A stretch of DNA of 64,000 nucleotides from Emmonsiellopsis sp. PD_33 (GCA_032988165.1 JANTQF010000014.1:186001-250000); one strand, 5' to 3'; counted from the first letter of the stretch, positions 12,141-22,487 are shown. Notes: generated by a model not told the origin, from the letters alone. Translations and numbers: made by a program.

Positions 12141-13233
12141 ATGTCTTCATCCAAGCCCCGCGTAGTAGTGCTCGGCACGCCCAGGTTCATGGGCGCCGAC
12201 TACCTGGCCGACTTCAGCAAAGACTTCAATTACTCCGTCCTCGAAGCATCCACCCGGCAAGAAGCGATGCAGCTGCTGCCCGAGGACATCAAGAAACACG
12301 GCCCCATCGACGCATTTATCATCCGCATGGGCACCCCGCCATACGAGCCCTTCGACCCAGAGTTCTTTTCTCTCCTGCTCCCCAGCTGCAAGATCATTGC
12401 CTCGGCCAGTGCTGGCTACAATGAGTTCTGCGTAGACTGGATGGCGAAGCAGGGCATCTGGTTCACCAATACCGTCGATGCCGTGGCGGAGGCGACGGCC
12501 GATATGGCTGTGTTTTTGATTCTGGCTGCGTTGAAGAACACGACGAATGCGGAGAAGAGCGCGAGGACGGGCACCTGGAGGGCTGGGGGGAAGCTTTCGC
12601 CTACGCAGGACCCCTCGGGGCTCACGCTGGGCATTGTGGGGATGGGAGCTATTGGAAAGGTTGGTCCATACATAATACATAACTTGACTTTTTACGTGGA
12701 ACTATCGTGCTGAGAGAGAACGCGCTCTACAGTATTTGGCCAAGAAAGCGGCCGTGTTCAATCTCAAAGTCATCTATCACAACCGCACCAGACTCTCCGC
12801 CGAGGTGGAGTCCCAGTACAACGCTTCCTACTGCAATTCGCTCCCCGAGCTGCTTGCAGCTTCAGACATCGTCTCCGTCAATTGCCCATATAACGAGAAG
12901 ACAGAAGGCCTGATCGGCCGCGCAGAGTTCGCAGCCATGAAAGACGGCGCCTATCTCATCAACACCGCCCGTGGGCCTGTGGTGGATGAAGCGAGTTTGA
13001 TCGACGCGCTTGAATCCGGCAAAGTGACTCGGGCCGGTCTTGACGTCTTCGCCAACGAGCCCAACATCAACCCGTACTTCCAGACGAGCGATAAGGTCGT
13101 TATCCAGCCACATTTGGGAGGGTTGACGAATATGGCCTTCCGGAAGGCCGAGATTGAATGTTTTGAGAATATTCGGGCTTTGTTTCAGAGTGGGAAGCCT
13201 AGGTCGCCCGTGATTGATATTACCAAGTCGTAG
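12141..13233 (+). CDS. D-isomer-specific 2-hydroxyacid dehydrogenase
   Basis: NAD(P)-dependent oxidoreductase acting on a D-2-hydroxyacid/2-oxoacid pair. Exons 12141-12659 and 12733-13233 give 339 residues. The nucleotide motif GIVGMGAIGK (residues 164-173) sits right at the exon junction. The catalytic triad is intact: Arg253 in NTARG, Glu282 in FANEP and His300 in QPHLGG. Overall it resembles fungal hydroxypyruvate, glyoxylate or D-mandelate-type reductases. Beside a DUF1338 enzyme that may make D-2-hydroxyglutarate, oxidation of that product to 2-oxoglutarate is an attractive role (inference). The intron donor GTTGGT is weak, but the splice restores the Rossmann helix. Confidence 0.92.
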
Positions 13234-13716
13234 CGGAGCAGGGCTGGGAAAATGGAGTTTGATCATATTCGGATATTTGTATTGCTATTTAGCGATTTAG
13301 GTAGATCACATAGAAATGCAAACAGCCAAGCCGCGCTGGCATGGCGTCGTCTAACAACCTTGCTTATTGGATGTCCTTCACCTAACAGAGAAGTTGACCA
13401 GATTCCCATGTATATTGCGGCATTGAACGAGCGGTCAGAAGTGCCCATGGCAGTCAGGTAGCTGTATATAAACAGGAGGTTACGTAGTAACTTATATTAA
13501 CTGTGGAGCGCCACCGAGTACTAGTTACAGAGCCAAATACCGACTGGTAGAAATGATGAGAAATATTTCCAGAATATCCAGTACCTCTATAGCAAGCGCT
13601 ACTTATTCCTTGAGATTATTTGGAGTCAGGATTGAACAGTTGTCGGTGCTGCCGAACCAGTTAGCTATAAAACGACCAGTAGCTTAGATATGATAGCTCC
13701 ATGTCCCGGGGACCAC
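13234..13716. other. Convergent 3' region, nothing recognised
   Basis: 483 bp between the stop codons of the hydroxyacid dehydrogenase and the convergent MFS gene. Expected to hold both 3' UTRs. Confidence 0.5.
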
Positions 13717-15430
13717 TTACTCGGTGTCACGAGCCTCAATATCAGTTGGTCTGTTGAACTTTTTGCTAGTTTGATATGCCTTCCAGATCGGCTGCTCGAA
13801 CAGCGAGTTAAGATCTTCAAGGCTTGCCCCAGAGGTCTCGGGTACCACGAAAAACGTATAAATGAGCGCGATGAAGCACCAACCGGCGAAGAAGAGAAAA
13901 GCACCCCAGTTATTAGTACTGGAGAGAAGCGGGGGCATGCCCTTGTTAATGCCGAAGTAGAAGAGCCAGTGGCAAAATTGGGTCATGGAGGCGCCATAGG
14001 ATCGGATTTGGTTGGGCCAGAGCTCGGCATGAAAGACGTAGGGGAGGACGAGAAGGCCTATGGTGGTAGATATTAGAATCCATTTCCCCTTTAGGTATAC
14101 CCAATAAGTGAGAGTGAATGCCAGGAGAGTACATACCAATAGCAAAGCCAAACCCGTGAATAAAGATCATAGCAATCCCAGCTTGGCCTGCACTAGCACT
14201 AACTGGGCCTTCCTGCTTGTACTTGATAAAGGCGCCAAGATAGATGTCGGAAATCATCTGGATCGTGATGCCCAGGAAAAGGCTTCGCCGCCGACCTAGG
14301 GCATCAATGAAGAAAAAGCTTGCCATCAGCGTGAAGAAAAATTTGGCCATGCTGTACATGCTAGTCAGGAAAAGCGACTTCTCTGTCCCTCCTTGAACGC
14401 CCACCATGTTGAGGATAGGGACAAGGTAGGATGTCACGCTGTTGGCACCCGAGAGTTGAGCGAGGAGGTATGATAGAATCGCCTGTTGGAGGCGGCGCAG
14501 GTTGGATGGTACGAGAAAGGTTTCTTTGGTGGCCGCAACGAAGCCAGATCTGACTGACTTCTGACTGTCGAGTTCAGTCTGAATCGCTTCCAACTCAGAA
14601 GAAACGCGTGGGTGTGTTGCAGGAAGTCCGCGTAGGGTAACAAGAGTCTTCACGGCGTCATCCTTTCGTCCAACAACAAACAGCCATCTTGGACTTTCAT
14701 AGCAGAGGAAGAAACTTGCAGCTACAGCCAAAGCCATAAGAATAAGAGGTGTAAAAAACACGAGCTGATACTGCATGGGTCCCGCAGCCACATGCAGGTA
14801 AGATGCCAAAACCACAAGACACGACAATGTCAGTGAGAGCAGCATCGCCACGCTGAACCAAACGGCCAGGAGGCCACGGAATTCTGTGGGCGCCACTTCT
14901 ACAATCCCAACGGGGCCAATGACGGTCAATGCCCCGATTCCCATCCCAGACACGATTCGCGCAGCGTACAGCGCTGCAAGGTTGCCGCTCGCGAACATAG
15001 CGATGAATTGACCGATGGTCCAGATGGCCAAATACAGGCGCATGGACCATAGGCGGCCCAGACGATCATTGGTGAAGAATGACAGACCGGAGCCTACACC
15101 AGCTCCGATGTAGACGAACGAAACAAAATTGGCAATTTCGGTAGGGTTGGTAGCAGAGCTGAGGCCGAATGCCTTTTGGAAACCTGGCAGAGAGGTAACA
15201 ACAGAGGAGGAGCCTTGATCCCAGCCTAGTATAAACTGGTCAGTTTCAATGCTCATATTTTGCATCCGGGGTATATCGAACAAGAACTCACAGAGTGGAA
15301 TTCCACCCATCGCGTAAAACGCAACCGTCAACAGCAGATGGCGGTTGACAATCAACTCGCGGGGGGACTCCTTGACAACTTTCACATAGTGGGCTACGGT
15401 AGAGTCCTTGAGGATAGACTTCACACCCAT
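13717..15430 (-). CDS. MFS sugar/carboxylate transporter
   Basis: 522-residue permease of the sugar_tr group in the plasma membrane. Exons 15292-15430, 14137-15225 and 13717-14057 (1569 nt). The first intron (15226-15291) is 66 nt and in frame, so the unspliced frame stays open. It has a GTGAGT donor, an ACTGAC branch and a CTAG acceptor, and removing it restores the WDQGSSSVVTSLPGFQ segment expected after TM1. Other marks are NDRLGRLWSMR, CYESPRWLF after TM6, LLAQLSGANSVTSYL in TM7, DALGRRRSLFLG, and the terminal PETSGASLEDLN (PETKG-like). The ATG at 15430 is preferred over an upstream in-frame GTG. It is divergent from the flavoprotein oxidase gene. Confidence 0.92.
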
Positions 15431-15992
15431 AATGAGCTCCACACCACGGTGCGCCGTATAAAAATGTCTAGAGATTCAAGTATAATGTGGGCGGCAGGTA
15501 CAGTCCAGTTGTCGCATTGGCAAAAATGCAGAAGTGAAAGTCCAGTCGTCGATGCAGCCTCCTTTGTAGTTGATTATTTGTACGAGTCGCGGTACCATCC
15601 TCGATAGCTACGAGCATTTTTTTAGTCTCGGTCTCTATCTCCCAAGCGCCTACCAGTCTGGCACGGCATAATTGGCGTCTCTCGGGAGAATCCGAGTCCA
15701 ACCAAAACGAAGAAAACATGCTTTGGCGATTGGGAGAGGAAGATAACGAATGTGGGTCGTAATGTCGTTAAGCGCGAGCCCAGAAATCCCCGGGTGGAGA
15801 CCGGGGTAGCTATCAGCTTCGAATGGCCCGATTTCGGCGTTATCCCGTAGTCGCCGAGATCTGGGGAAGCAGTGTCTGCAATATCCCAACAACTGGTTGG
15901 TTGTCCGAAAAATAAATCTTGGAGGCAGCTGTGAGCAAAAATACAGGCCGCAGGAGGAATTTTGAACTCATAGGAACAGTCACTTATCCAAT
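15431..15992. promoter_or_regulatory. Divergent promoter, MFS transporter and flavoprotein oxidase
   Basis: 562 bp between divergent starts; no gene seen. Shared control of uptake and oxidation is plausible (inference). Confidence 0.5.
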
Positions 15993-17553
15993 ATGACGTC
16001 CAGACTGCCGAACAGGGACGATCCCATCAACATCGTCGGTGCCGGCATTTTCGGCTTGAGCACCGCAATCCATCTCGCACGTCGCGGCTATACAAAGGTC
16101 ACAGTCTTCGATAAACAACTCTATGATGAAACCCGTTATTCTTATTTGAATGGCTGCGATGCAGCTTCCGCAGGTGATTTTTTTTTTTACCTCTCTCATT
16201 TATTACTGGTCCGTTGCTAATTTAGATCCAGACATCAATAAGATCATCCGCTCAGCATACGGGGGACAAACGGAATATCAGGACCTTGCTATCGAAGCTC
16301 TTTCCATCTGGAATAGCTGGAATGACGAAATCGCCAGCGGCAAAACTGTGCCGCCTGGAATGACCACCGCTGATCGTGTTTTCATCAACAATGGCCATAT
16401 GGTCTTGACCGATGCAGATTCCCTAGAGACGTTGCCGGCCTTCGAAGCAGCCACCATTGCTGGCATGGAAGCCGCCGGATATAAAGATACCCAGTTGATT
16501 ACGGCAGATCCTCGTCACCAAGAAATCGCCAAGTCCAGAGGATTGGAGAGTGCTATGAATGCATTCCGGAGGAAAGACAAGAATAAGGCCAATGTTGGTG
16601 TTCTGGATATCACTGGCGGCCTCACGGTCGCGGACAAGGCATGTTGCTTTGCGCTAGGTAAGGCACGCAGCTTGGGGGTCAATTTCGTTCTTGGTCCCAT
16701 CGCTGGCGAGTTCCAAACCGTGTGCTTTGAACCAGGTACAAATACCAAGGCTGTAGGTATAAAAACTCGGGATGGGACAATACATCCTGCTGCAATGAAC
16801 ATATTCGCCTGCGGGGGCTGGACCCCTTCTCTTATACCGGAACTGGATGGACTCTGCGAGGCGACTGCTGGGTCTGTGGCACTGCTCAAAATCCCTCGCG
16901 AATCTCCGTTGTTCAGCCGTCTTGGGCCAGATAGGTTTCCATCGTGGCAGTACAAAATGCGGGACGGTGCAGAAGGGGGCCTTTATGGCTTTCCACGCGA
17001 CGACGATGGCTGGTTCAAGGTTGGATACCGCGGGACCAAATACACGAACCCTGTGAAGCAGGACGACGGCAAAGAACGGAGCGTTCCTATAACGCGTTGG
17101 TCATCGCCGTCGACAGAAGCGAGTGACCAGAGAATAAAAGCAGTGCCTAAGCAAGCGTTAAAGGTTATCCAATCCTTCCTCGATGATTTCGTGCCCGAAT
17201 TAGCTACAGAGGGTATCAAAGTTTCCCTAAGCAGGATTTGTTGGTATACTGATAGCTACGATAACCATTTCGTCATCGACCGCGTGCCCGGACGAGAAGG
17301 GCTGATGGTAGCCACAGGGGGGAGCGGACATGCATTTAAGTATTTGCCCATTATTGGCAGTTGGGTGGTGGATGTGCTCGAGGGAGTAGGTCTGGAGAGG
17401 CCGGGAATCAAGGCTTGCCGGTGGAGAAAACTCGAAGCCGGAGTACAGCCAGGAAATGTACTCATGGAAGGGAGTAGAGGGTCCAGGGCGCTGGGCAATG
17501 TCCCGCTCTCCTCCGATACAGAGCTCAGCCGGGGTGGAAGGCCAAAGCTTTGA
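15993..17553 (+). CDS. FAD-dependent amine oxidase, L-pipecolate/saccharopine/sarcosine oxidase type
   Basis: Flavoprotein of the monomeric sarcosine oxidase superfamily (DAO fold), which oxidises secondary amino acids to imines with release of H2O2. Exons 15993-16173 and 16226-17553 give 502 residues. The Rossmann motif INIVGAGIFGLSTAIHLARR is at the N-terminus. The splice yields CDAASADPDINKIIRSAYGG, a hallmark of fungal pipecolate/saccharopine/fructosyl-amino-acid oxidases. Cys399 in SRICWYTDS fits the covalent FAD attachment site, and GSGHAFKYLPIIG closes the FAD pocket. The C-terminal tripeptide PKL is an acceptable PTS1, suggesting a peroxisome. The poly-T in the intron is long but the splice sites are good. 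The substrate is not determinable by eye. Confidence 0.88.
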
Positions 17554-17955
17554 GCGGATGTTTTTTGATATTGGAATGATAGCCCATGATACGGATGGGA
17601 GAGTCGGGGATTTGGAGATTGGGTATTATAGGTAGTCAGTAGAATCAAGCCCGCTACTCTCTTCTCTTGGCCACTTTCAAGACTCGACATTATTTGGGAT
17701 AGCAAAGCAGCATCGATGGAGGTGTTGATGTCCCAAAGGGGAAACCCGCGATGGACTGTTTGTCTTGTTGTTTGCCCTGTTTGCCCTGTTTGGCATGTTT
17801 GGCGTGTTTGCCCGCCGGCAGAGTTTTCCGCGCCAAGCCCGCCGCTCATTGGCTCGCTTGCCCACTGCCGGGCCTCGCTTACGGCTAGCGCGGCACTAGC
17901 GCTGCCAGCCAGAGTATTTAAGCTCGCTGCCCGTCCATCCTTCTTATGAAAATTA
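17554..17955 (+). promoter_or_regulatory. U3 snoRNA promoter region
   Basis: 402 bp holding, in order, the five-unit 9-bp repeat (17770-17814), an inverted CCAAT box (CTCATTGGCT near 17846-17855) and a TATA-like TATTTAAG at 17915-17922. The last lies about 34-41 nt before the predicted U3 5' end. This layout fits a strong RNA polymerase II promoter. Confidence 0.7.
17770..17814 (+). repeat. 9-bp tandem repeat GTTTGCCCT, five units
   Basis: Five adjacent 9-mers: GTTTGCCCT twice, then GTTTGGCAT, GTTTGGCGT and GTTTGCCCG. The spacing is exact. It shares its unit with 5127-5153. Confidence 0.88.
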
Positions 17956-18339
17956 GTCGACTTTACTTCAAGTGAGTGCCCCCCCTACATTGGACATTGG
18001 CCTGCCCTGCCAATACCAAACTGCTCCCTCTTGATAATGCATCATACTAACCACCGCCTCCAACAGAGAATCATTTCTAAAGTAAACCGTCCCACCTGAT
18101 TTTTTCGCACCAGCGACTGAATCCCCAACCTTGCTGATGACCACCATGTCCCCAGCGCCCTAGAGTGAAGCCTTTTATACTCCCGCCTCGATCGGCTTGG
18201 GGTTTCGCGCGTCTGGAGGCTTCGGCCACCGATGCATCGATCCCCTTTTCGATCCAGGGAGTGGTGATGATCTTGACCTTTCCTAGGCGTCTTGACTTCG
18301 GTCGGCCTGGTTTGGTGGGCGCTGCGGAGGTCTGAAAGG
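17956..18339 (+). ncRNA. U3 snoRNA gene with a spliceosomal intron
   Basis: Box C/D snoRNA that guides 18S pre-rRNA processing in the SSU processome. The 5' end GTCGACTTTACTTCA and the continuation AGAATCATTTCTAAAG match the GAC and A boxes of fungal U3. They are separated by an intron at 17972-18066 (95 nt; GTGAGT donor, ACTAACC branch, CAACAG acceptor), the position where yeast U3 genes also carry an intron. Downstream are ACTGAATCCCCAACCTTGCT running into box C' (TTGCTGATGACC, 18131-18142), box B (AGAGTGAAG, 18162-18170), box C (GTGATGATCTTGACC from 18264) and box D (GTCTGA, 18330-18335). The mature RNA is near 290 nt. The ends are approximate to a few bases. An upstream TATA box supports polymerase II transcription. 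Confidence 0.9.
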
Positions 18340-18729
18340 TTCCTTTCTTTTTTTTATATCTTTTTGTGTTCTTTTTTCCCTCATCCTTTCTCGACTGCGA
18401 GCCAGCTGTGCTGGCGTTCGCTTATAATGATATTTCGCAAGGATTTGTATGGTCCCTACGAACGATAGAAAACAATGAATAAACATATTTGAGCTGAAAA
18501 CTTTTATCCTTGTAATTTGCGCATTTCATACTGTAGTTATTGCATTGTGTACTATTCGCTTGGCTAGGATATGTATGTAGTAGTTACCACAGTCCAAACT
18601 GTGTGTCTCCATCTGGATGTCTTAGTCAATCGCTGCCCCTCAAGACCTCATCGCTAGTTTTAAGTCATGTCGTTTATCCTGCAACTCGTTACGTTCATAT
18701 TTGTAGTCCGCCAGAACAGATTGAGCTAT
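18340..18729. other. Convergent region between U3 and UPF3
   Basis: 390 bp with a T-rich tract just after U3 (18340-18362). No gene is supported. It includes the UPF3 3' UTR. Confidence 0.5.
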
Positions 18730-20537
18730 CTATGAAGGAACAGTTTTATCACCGGCGTTACCAGCCCCTCCTCCAGCATTATTCCCCCCTCCGCCGCCTT
18801 TGTTAAATCCGCCCTTGCCTCGACCGCCTCCCCGCCGAGAGTGTCGCGGAGGAGCCGGTCCCCCACCCCCACCACCAACACGGACCGCCGGGCCTGTTGG
18901 AGGCTGATTTTGTCGGTTATGGTTAGGGTTGCCGCGTGCTTGCGCTACCGCAGCGCCAGATTTACGTTCGAGAACGACAACCTGGCTCTGGGCTATTTGC
19001 ACAGGGCTGGCCTGGATAGCTTTCCTCAGACTCTCTGGTGCTGCAAAGTCCACGTAACCAAACCCTTTCTTTTTGTCTATCTCCACCTTGGTCACCTCTC
19101 CAAATGTAGCGAATCCGGAAGCAAGAAGCTCCTCTGTAACTCCCTGCGACGGGTTGGCATGTTTTAGGAACGCTTGCGTGGCTGTAGACTGTGTGGGAGC
19201 TGGTGCATCAGCCTGGGGAGCAGCCTGCTTGGGCCTGGATGGTGCTGAGAATTTCGCAGGACCGGACGGAGGATTGGCCGGTTTCTGCGCATTTCTAGCC
19301 GTTGCTGCCTCAGAAGGTGGGGTGGCTTTGGCCTGTTTGGCGGGTGGTGTCGATTTTTTGGCCGTGTCGGCCTCCTTGGTCGCCTTGGGTGCAGAAGGCC
19401 GCTTGGATTCATCGGCCCCTGAGGGCGAAGCGGCCTTGGCACTTTCATTCACTGGCGATGCCCCCTCCCCAGCCGCTGCCTTCTCTGCCCTTCTCCGGGG
19501 ACCCGCGGGAGCAAGGCCCAGGTCGCGGCGCAGAATCTTTGTCGCAGCACTCAGATTCCCCCGCTTGCGCTCTGGAGGTGGGGTTTGCACAGGCGGCTCC
19601 TCCTTCGGAGGTCTTGTCGCGGCCGCCTTCCCCTGGGCTTTGGAAGATTGATTCGAAACCTGTTTATTGGCGGCTTTGACAGCTTCTTTTGTAGCTTTCT
19701 CCACCTTGGCTTGCCTCTCTCCTGCTGGCGGAGTCGCTTTTTCAGCACGACTCAGCAACTTCTTAGCGTGCACCCTCTCAGTCTTGCCATCCTTCCGGTC
19801 CCTGCCCTCTCCGCGATGATGCCTCGACCCTTTGGCTGGAGAGATAGTATCCTTGCTCTTGTTGGCCTTTTTCTCCTTCAAGAACTGAATCAATGGCGTG
19901 ATGGTAGGTTTCTCCTCCTTTGAATCCTCGCCAGCAACGTCCACAGCCGGCTTTGTGACGGGATTGGTTAGACTCTCCAAGAATGCAATGAAATCTGAAT
20001 CCTGGTCAATTGTTCCTTGCCGGCCATCTTTGCGGACTCTGCTGCCGGGGACTCGAGGGTAGGGGGCATATTCCAGGGAGGGCGGTCCAAGAAGAACAGG
20101 GTCACGGATCGTATTCCGTGCGTCTTGGAACGATGCCAGGCGCACTTTCTCGGACAACGGAGATACCAAATCCAATGATGTCACGCGTAGATATGCCCTA
20201 GTAGGCCGAGATGGTTTTGCGGGACTGCTCCAGGAGAATTAAGTGGTTGGCAGACTGCATACCCCGGAGAGAGAGATGGGAGCACTCACTCTTTAGAGAC
20301 CTTCCCCTCTTTGAAATGAATCCAGTCGACCTTCCCCTTCCCGACCTTCCACTCATCGCCCAGGGCTGTCTGGAATTCTTCTTGGGTCAAGCCCGGTGGC
20401 AGTCTTCGCACCAGCAGCTTCAGCCTGGGGGCGGCTGCTTTGGAACCGGTTTTGTTTGGAGACGAACCTTTCTGCGTGGCGGAGGCGGATATGGGGAGGA
20501 CGCCCGCAGACGACAGCTTGGGGGATGGTTGCGCCAT
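18730..20537 (-). CDS. UPF3: Nonsense-mediated mRNA decay factor UPF3
   Basis: 580 residues from exons 20290-20537 and 18730-20224. The Smg4/UPF3 domain spans about residues 35-200: LKLLVRRLPPGLTQEEF, WKVGKGKVDWIHFKEGKVSK, then, after a 65-nt intron whose join gives DPAKPSRPTRAYLRV, DSDFIAFLESLTNP. UPF3 bridges the exon junction complex or terminating ribosome to UPF2/UPF1. The middle is a long Lys/Ala/Pro-rich basic linker. A second RRM-like unit lies at about 435-505 (ATFGEVTKVEI and GFGYVDFAAPE), followed by a Gly/Arg-rich tail. The ATG at 20537 is chosen because upstream alternatives are non-ATG. Confidence 0.93.
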
Positions 20538-20924
20538 TCTGAGCACCTCTGCAGCAGCAGCGACAACAGCTCGTCCAAACGCAAGTTGGTGGTGGGATGA
20601 TGTCTGATGCCGCAGCGGTTCCTTGCAGCGGACGAGTGCCAAGGCTGGTGATAAGATCGGAAGTCACGTGTCTCTGATAAGCAACCTTGGAACAGATCCC
20701 GACTCCTGACTTCTGAGGTTCCAACACCTATAACAGTGTCTATTAATACGGAAAGGAGGTTTGGAGTCTTTTTCCGATGAAGAGTGAGGAGTACACTTCT
20801 CCCATTTGCGTTTTTCACATTGTATTCTGTTTATCTCTAAGCACTTCAAGTTCTTTACAACAGGTATTCTCCCGCGCAAGGCTTCCAGTTGAAAAAAGTT
20901 CGTGGACATAAAAAAATAAAAAAA
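20538..20924. other. UPF3 upstream region
   Basis: 387 bp between the UPF3 start and the aldo-keto reductase fragment. No gene is recognised; short open frames here have no motif. Confidence 0.45.
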
Positions 20925-21392
20925 CTAAGAAGAAAAACCCATATCACAGTGTTGCCGGCTCATTGACAACCCCATGTAAAAGTCAAAGCCAACATGATCT
21001 TTGCAGTCTAGGAAACGCACAACCCCTTTCTCTTCTGAGAGAGCATCGATTCTCACAACAAGCTCATCAACAAGCCTGAAGATCTCACGGTTCTCTATCA
21101 TCCGAGTTTCTCGTACCGTTTTCGGGGTCACAGATGCGCCATGCTGGATTGCCCAGGATAGTAGCGCCTGAGTTAGCAAATTTTTATATGTGAAAGTGAT
21201 TTCAGCAATCTTCATTATATTTGCATGCGTCAGCCCATTATGATTGATTTTTTATGACAAGAGAAATTACCACATTGTGCAACTTACATCTAAATCCAGA
21301 AGATGACCAGCGCGATCTATGTTGGGATTGACAGCTGCCACTGGTCTGCCACCAAGAGGCTGATGCGCAGTGATATGAATGCCTTCACACGC
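20925..21392 (-). pseudogene. Aldo-keto reductase C-terminal fragment
   Basis: Exons 21288-21392 and 20925-21209 join through a normal intron to give about 130 residues that match only the C-terminal half of an aldo-keto reductase. Visible blocks are GIHITAHQPLGGRP (barrel strand with the PLG turn), LLSWAIQHGASVTPKTV (NADPH-binding region) and a C-terminal loop ending near HVGFDFYMG. A 3' splice acceptor sits at 21393-21395, but the sequence beyond it belongs to another gene's 3' end, so the catalytic Asp/Tyr/Lys/His half is missing. It is read as a truncated relic. It could still be transcribed from the neighbour, but nothing suggests function. Confidence 0.75.
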
Positions 21393-21462
21393 CTAGAATT
21401 TCAAGATCTAGCCACGCAATTCCAGCAGGATAAAGCATAACCAGTTCACCACAAACAGACCG

Positions 21463-22475
21463 TCAGGCCGGTAAGAACCCATCAGTGTGTATCGCATCTG
21501 CCGCTCTTGCTCGCAGTGCATCAATGGAGAGGTTGAACACATCATTGGGGTTTCTCCCGGGATGGACTAAAGAACCAAAGAGTTGTTTTCGCGTAATTTG
21601 TATTACTTGATTGGCAGCTGGTGGGTATATAATCTTTGGATAATCAGTAGAGTGATCAAAAAAATACAAACATACATTCTGAGTGATGAAACATACGGCT
21701 GTTTGTAGAAGCGTTTCGTTTCCCATTTGGTTTAAAGCCCATAGTTGAACAACACCTGAGACCCGTCTGTTGACATGCTTTGTCCATGTGGGTAGTAGAA
21801 CCAATTGAACTTGATTCGCCCCTCCGATTAACCAGAGTCTCATATCACGATGCAGATTTGCCGTAGTTTCGGTCCACCCTGACTCGACCACAATAGTTGG
21901 TAGGTATTGTCCTTGTACCTGGAAGAACGAGTCGGGTTGCTTTAAAGACGAGGTATAGGGGGCCTGAAAGGATTGGAACGCTGAGTGCTTGCTCCATGTT
22001 AGAATCAAGTGTAATCTGAATATGCATATGAGGCGAGATAGAAGGTACATACTGGTACCAGAGGAAAACTCTAGCTGATCGTATTCAGCTGGAGTAAGAA
22101 AGGTGGAGGATTCCATTCTGTGGAACTCTTTGACAAGCCACTTGGTATGGCAATCATGAGTGAACGTTGGCATCAAGTCAACATCTAATATCTGGGTAAA
22201 CGAATTGTAGCTTAATCTAAGTTTCAAATGATACAAGTTAGCTACTAGTAGTATTCGCACAGGAGTTGGGAGGTTGTTATCTACCTTGGACGAATGTTTT
22301 CGACTTTTGAAGACCCTTCGAGAGAATCAACAACTAAAGATCCGGTGTGAGTGTCCACGTTCTCATACGCTAGATGGGTTGGCCCTGTGGCATTTAGGAT
22401 TTCTCGATGCACAGTATTATACAGCTGTTGGGGCGATGGTTTATCCAAAGCCCTGGAGCCTGATACGTCACCCAT
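21463..22475 (-). CDS. Uncharacterised fungal protein, ESGW/LWL-GG family
   Basis: Predicted 290 residues from exons 22285-22475, 22053-22216 and 21463-21980; the second intron (21981-22052) is 72 nt and in frame, with a TCTAAC branch. I do not know its function. It resembles a lineage-expanded fungal family with the core TIVVESGWTETTANLHRDM, then LWLIGGANQVQLVLLPTW, then ITRKQLFG near the end. The spacing of an acidic ESGW turn and a beta-rich LVLLPTW strand is loosely reminiscent of a PD-(D/E)XK-like fold, but no catalytic set can be assigned. A further 42-nt in-frame segment (near 21640-21680, GTATGT...CAAAG) may be another intron. It abuts the truncated aldo-keto reductase. Confidence 0.6.
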
Positions 22476-22487
22476 GTTAACCTTAAA

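Noticed and set aside
17256..17849. A 197-codon open frame on the minus strand
   Set aside because: Overlaps the 3' part of the flavoprotein oxidase gene and the U3 promoter; low-complexity translation.
17946..18081. A spliced 14-codon micro-ORF (ATG at 17946, intron 17972-18066, TAA at about 18079)
   Set aside because: The sequence is fully explained by U3 snoRNA, whose conserved 5' domain and intron coincide with it.
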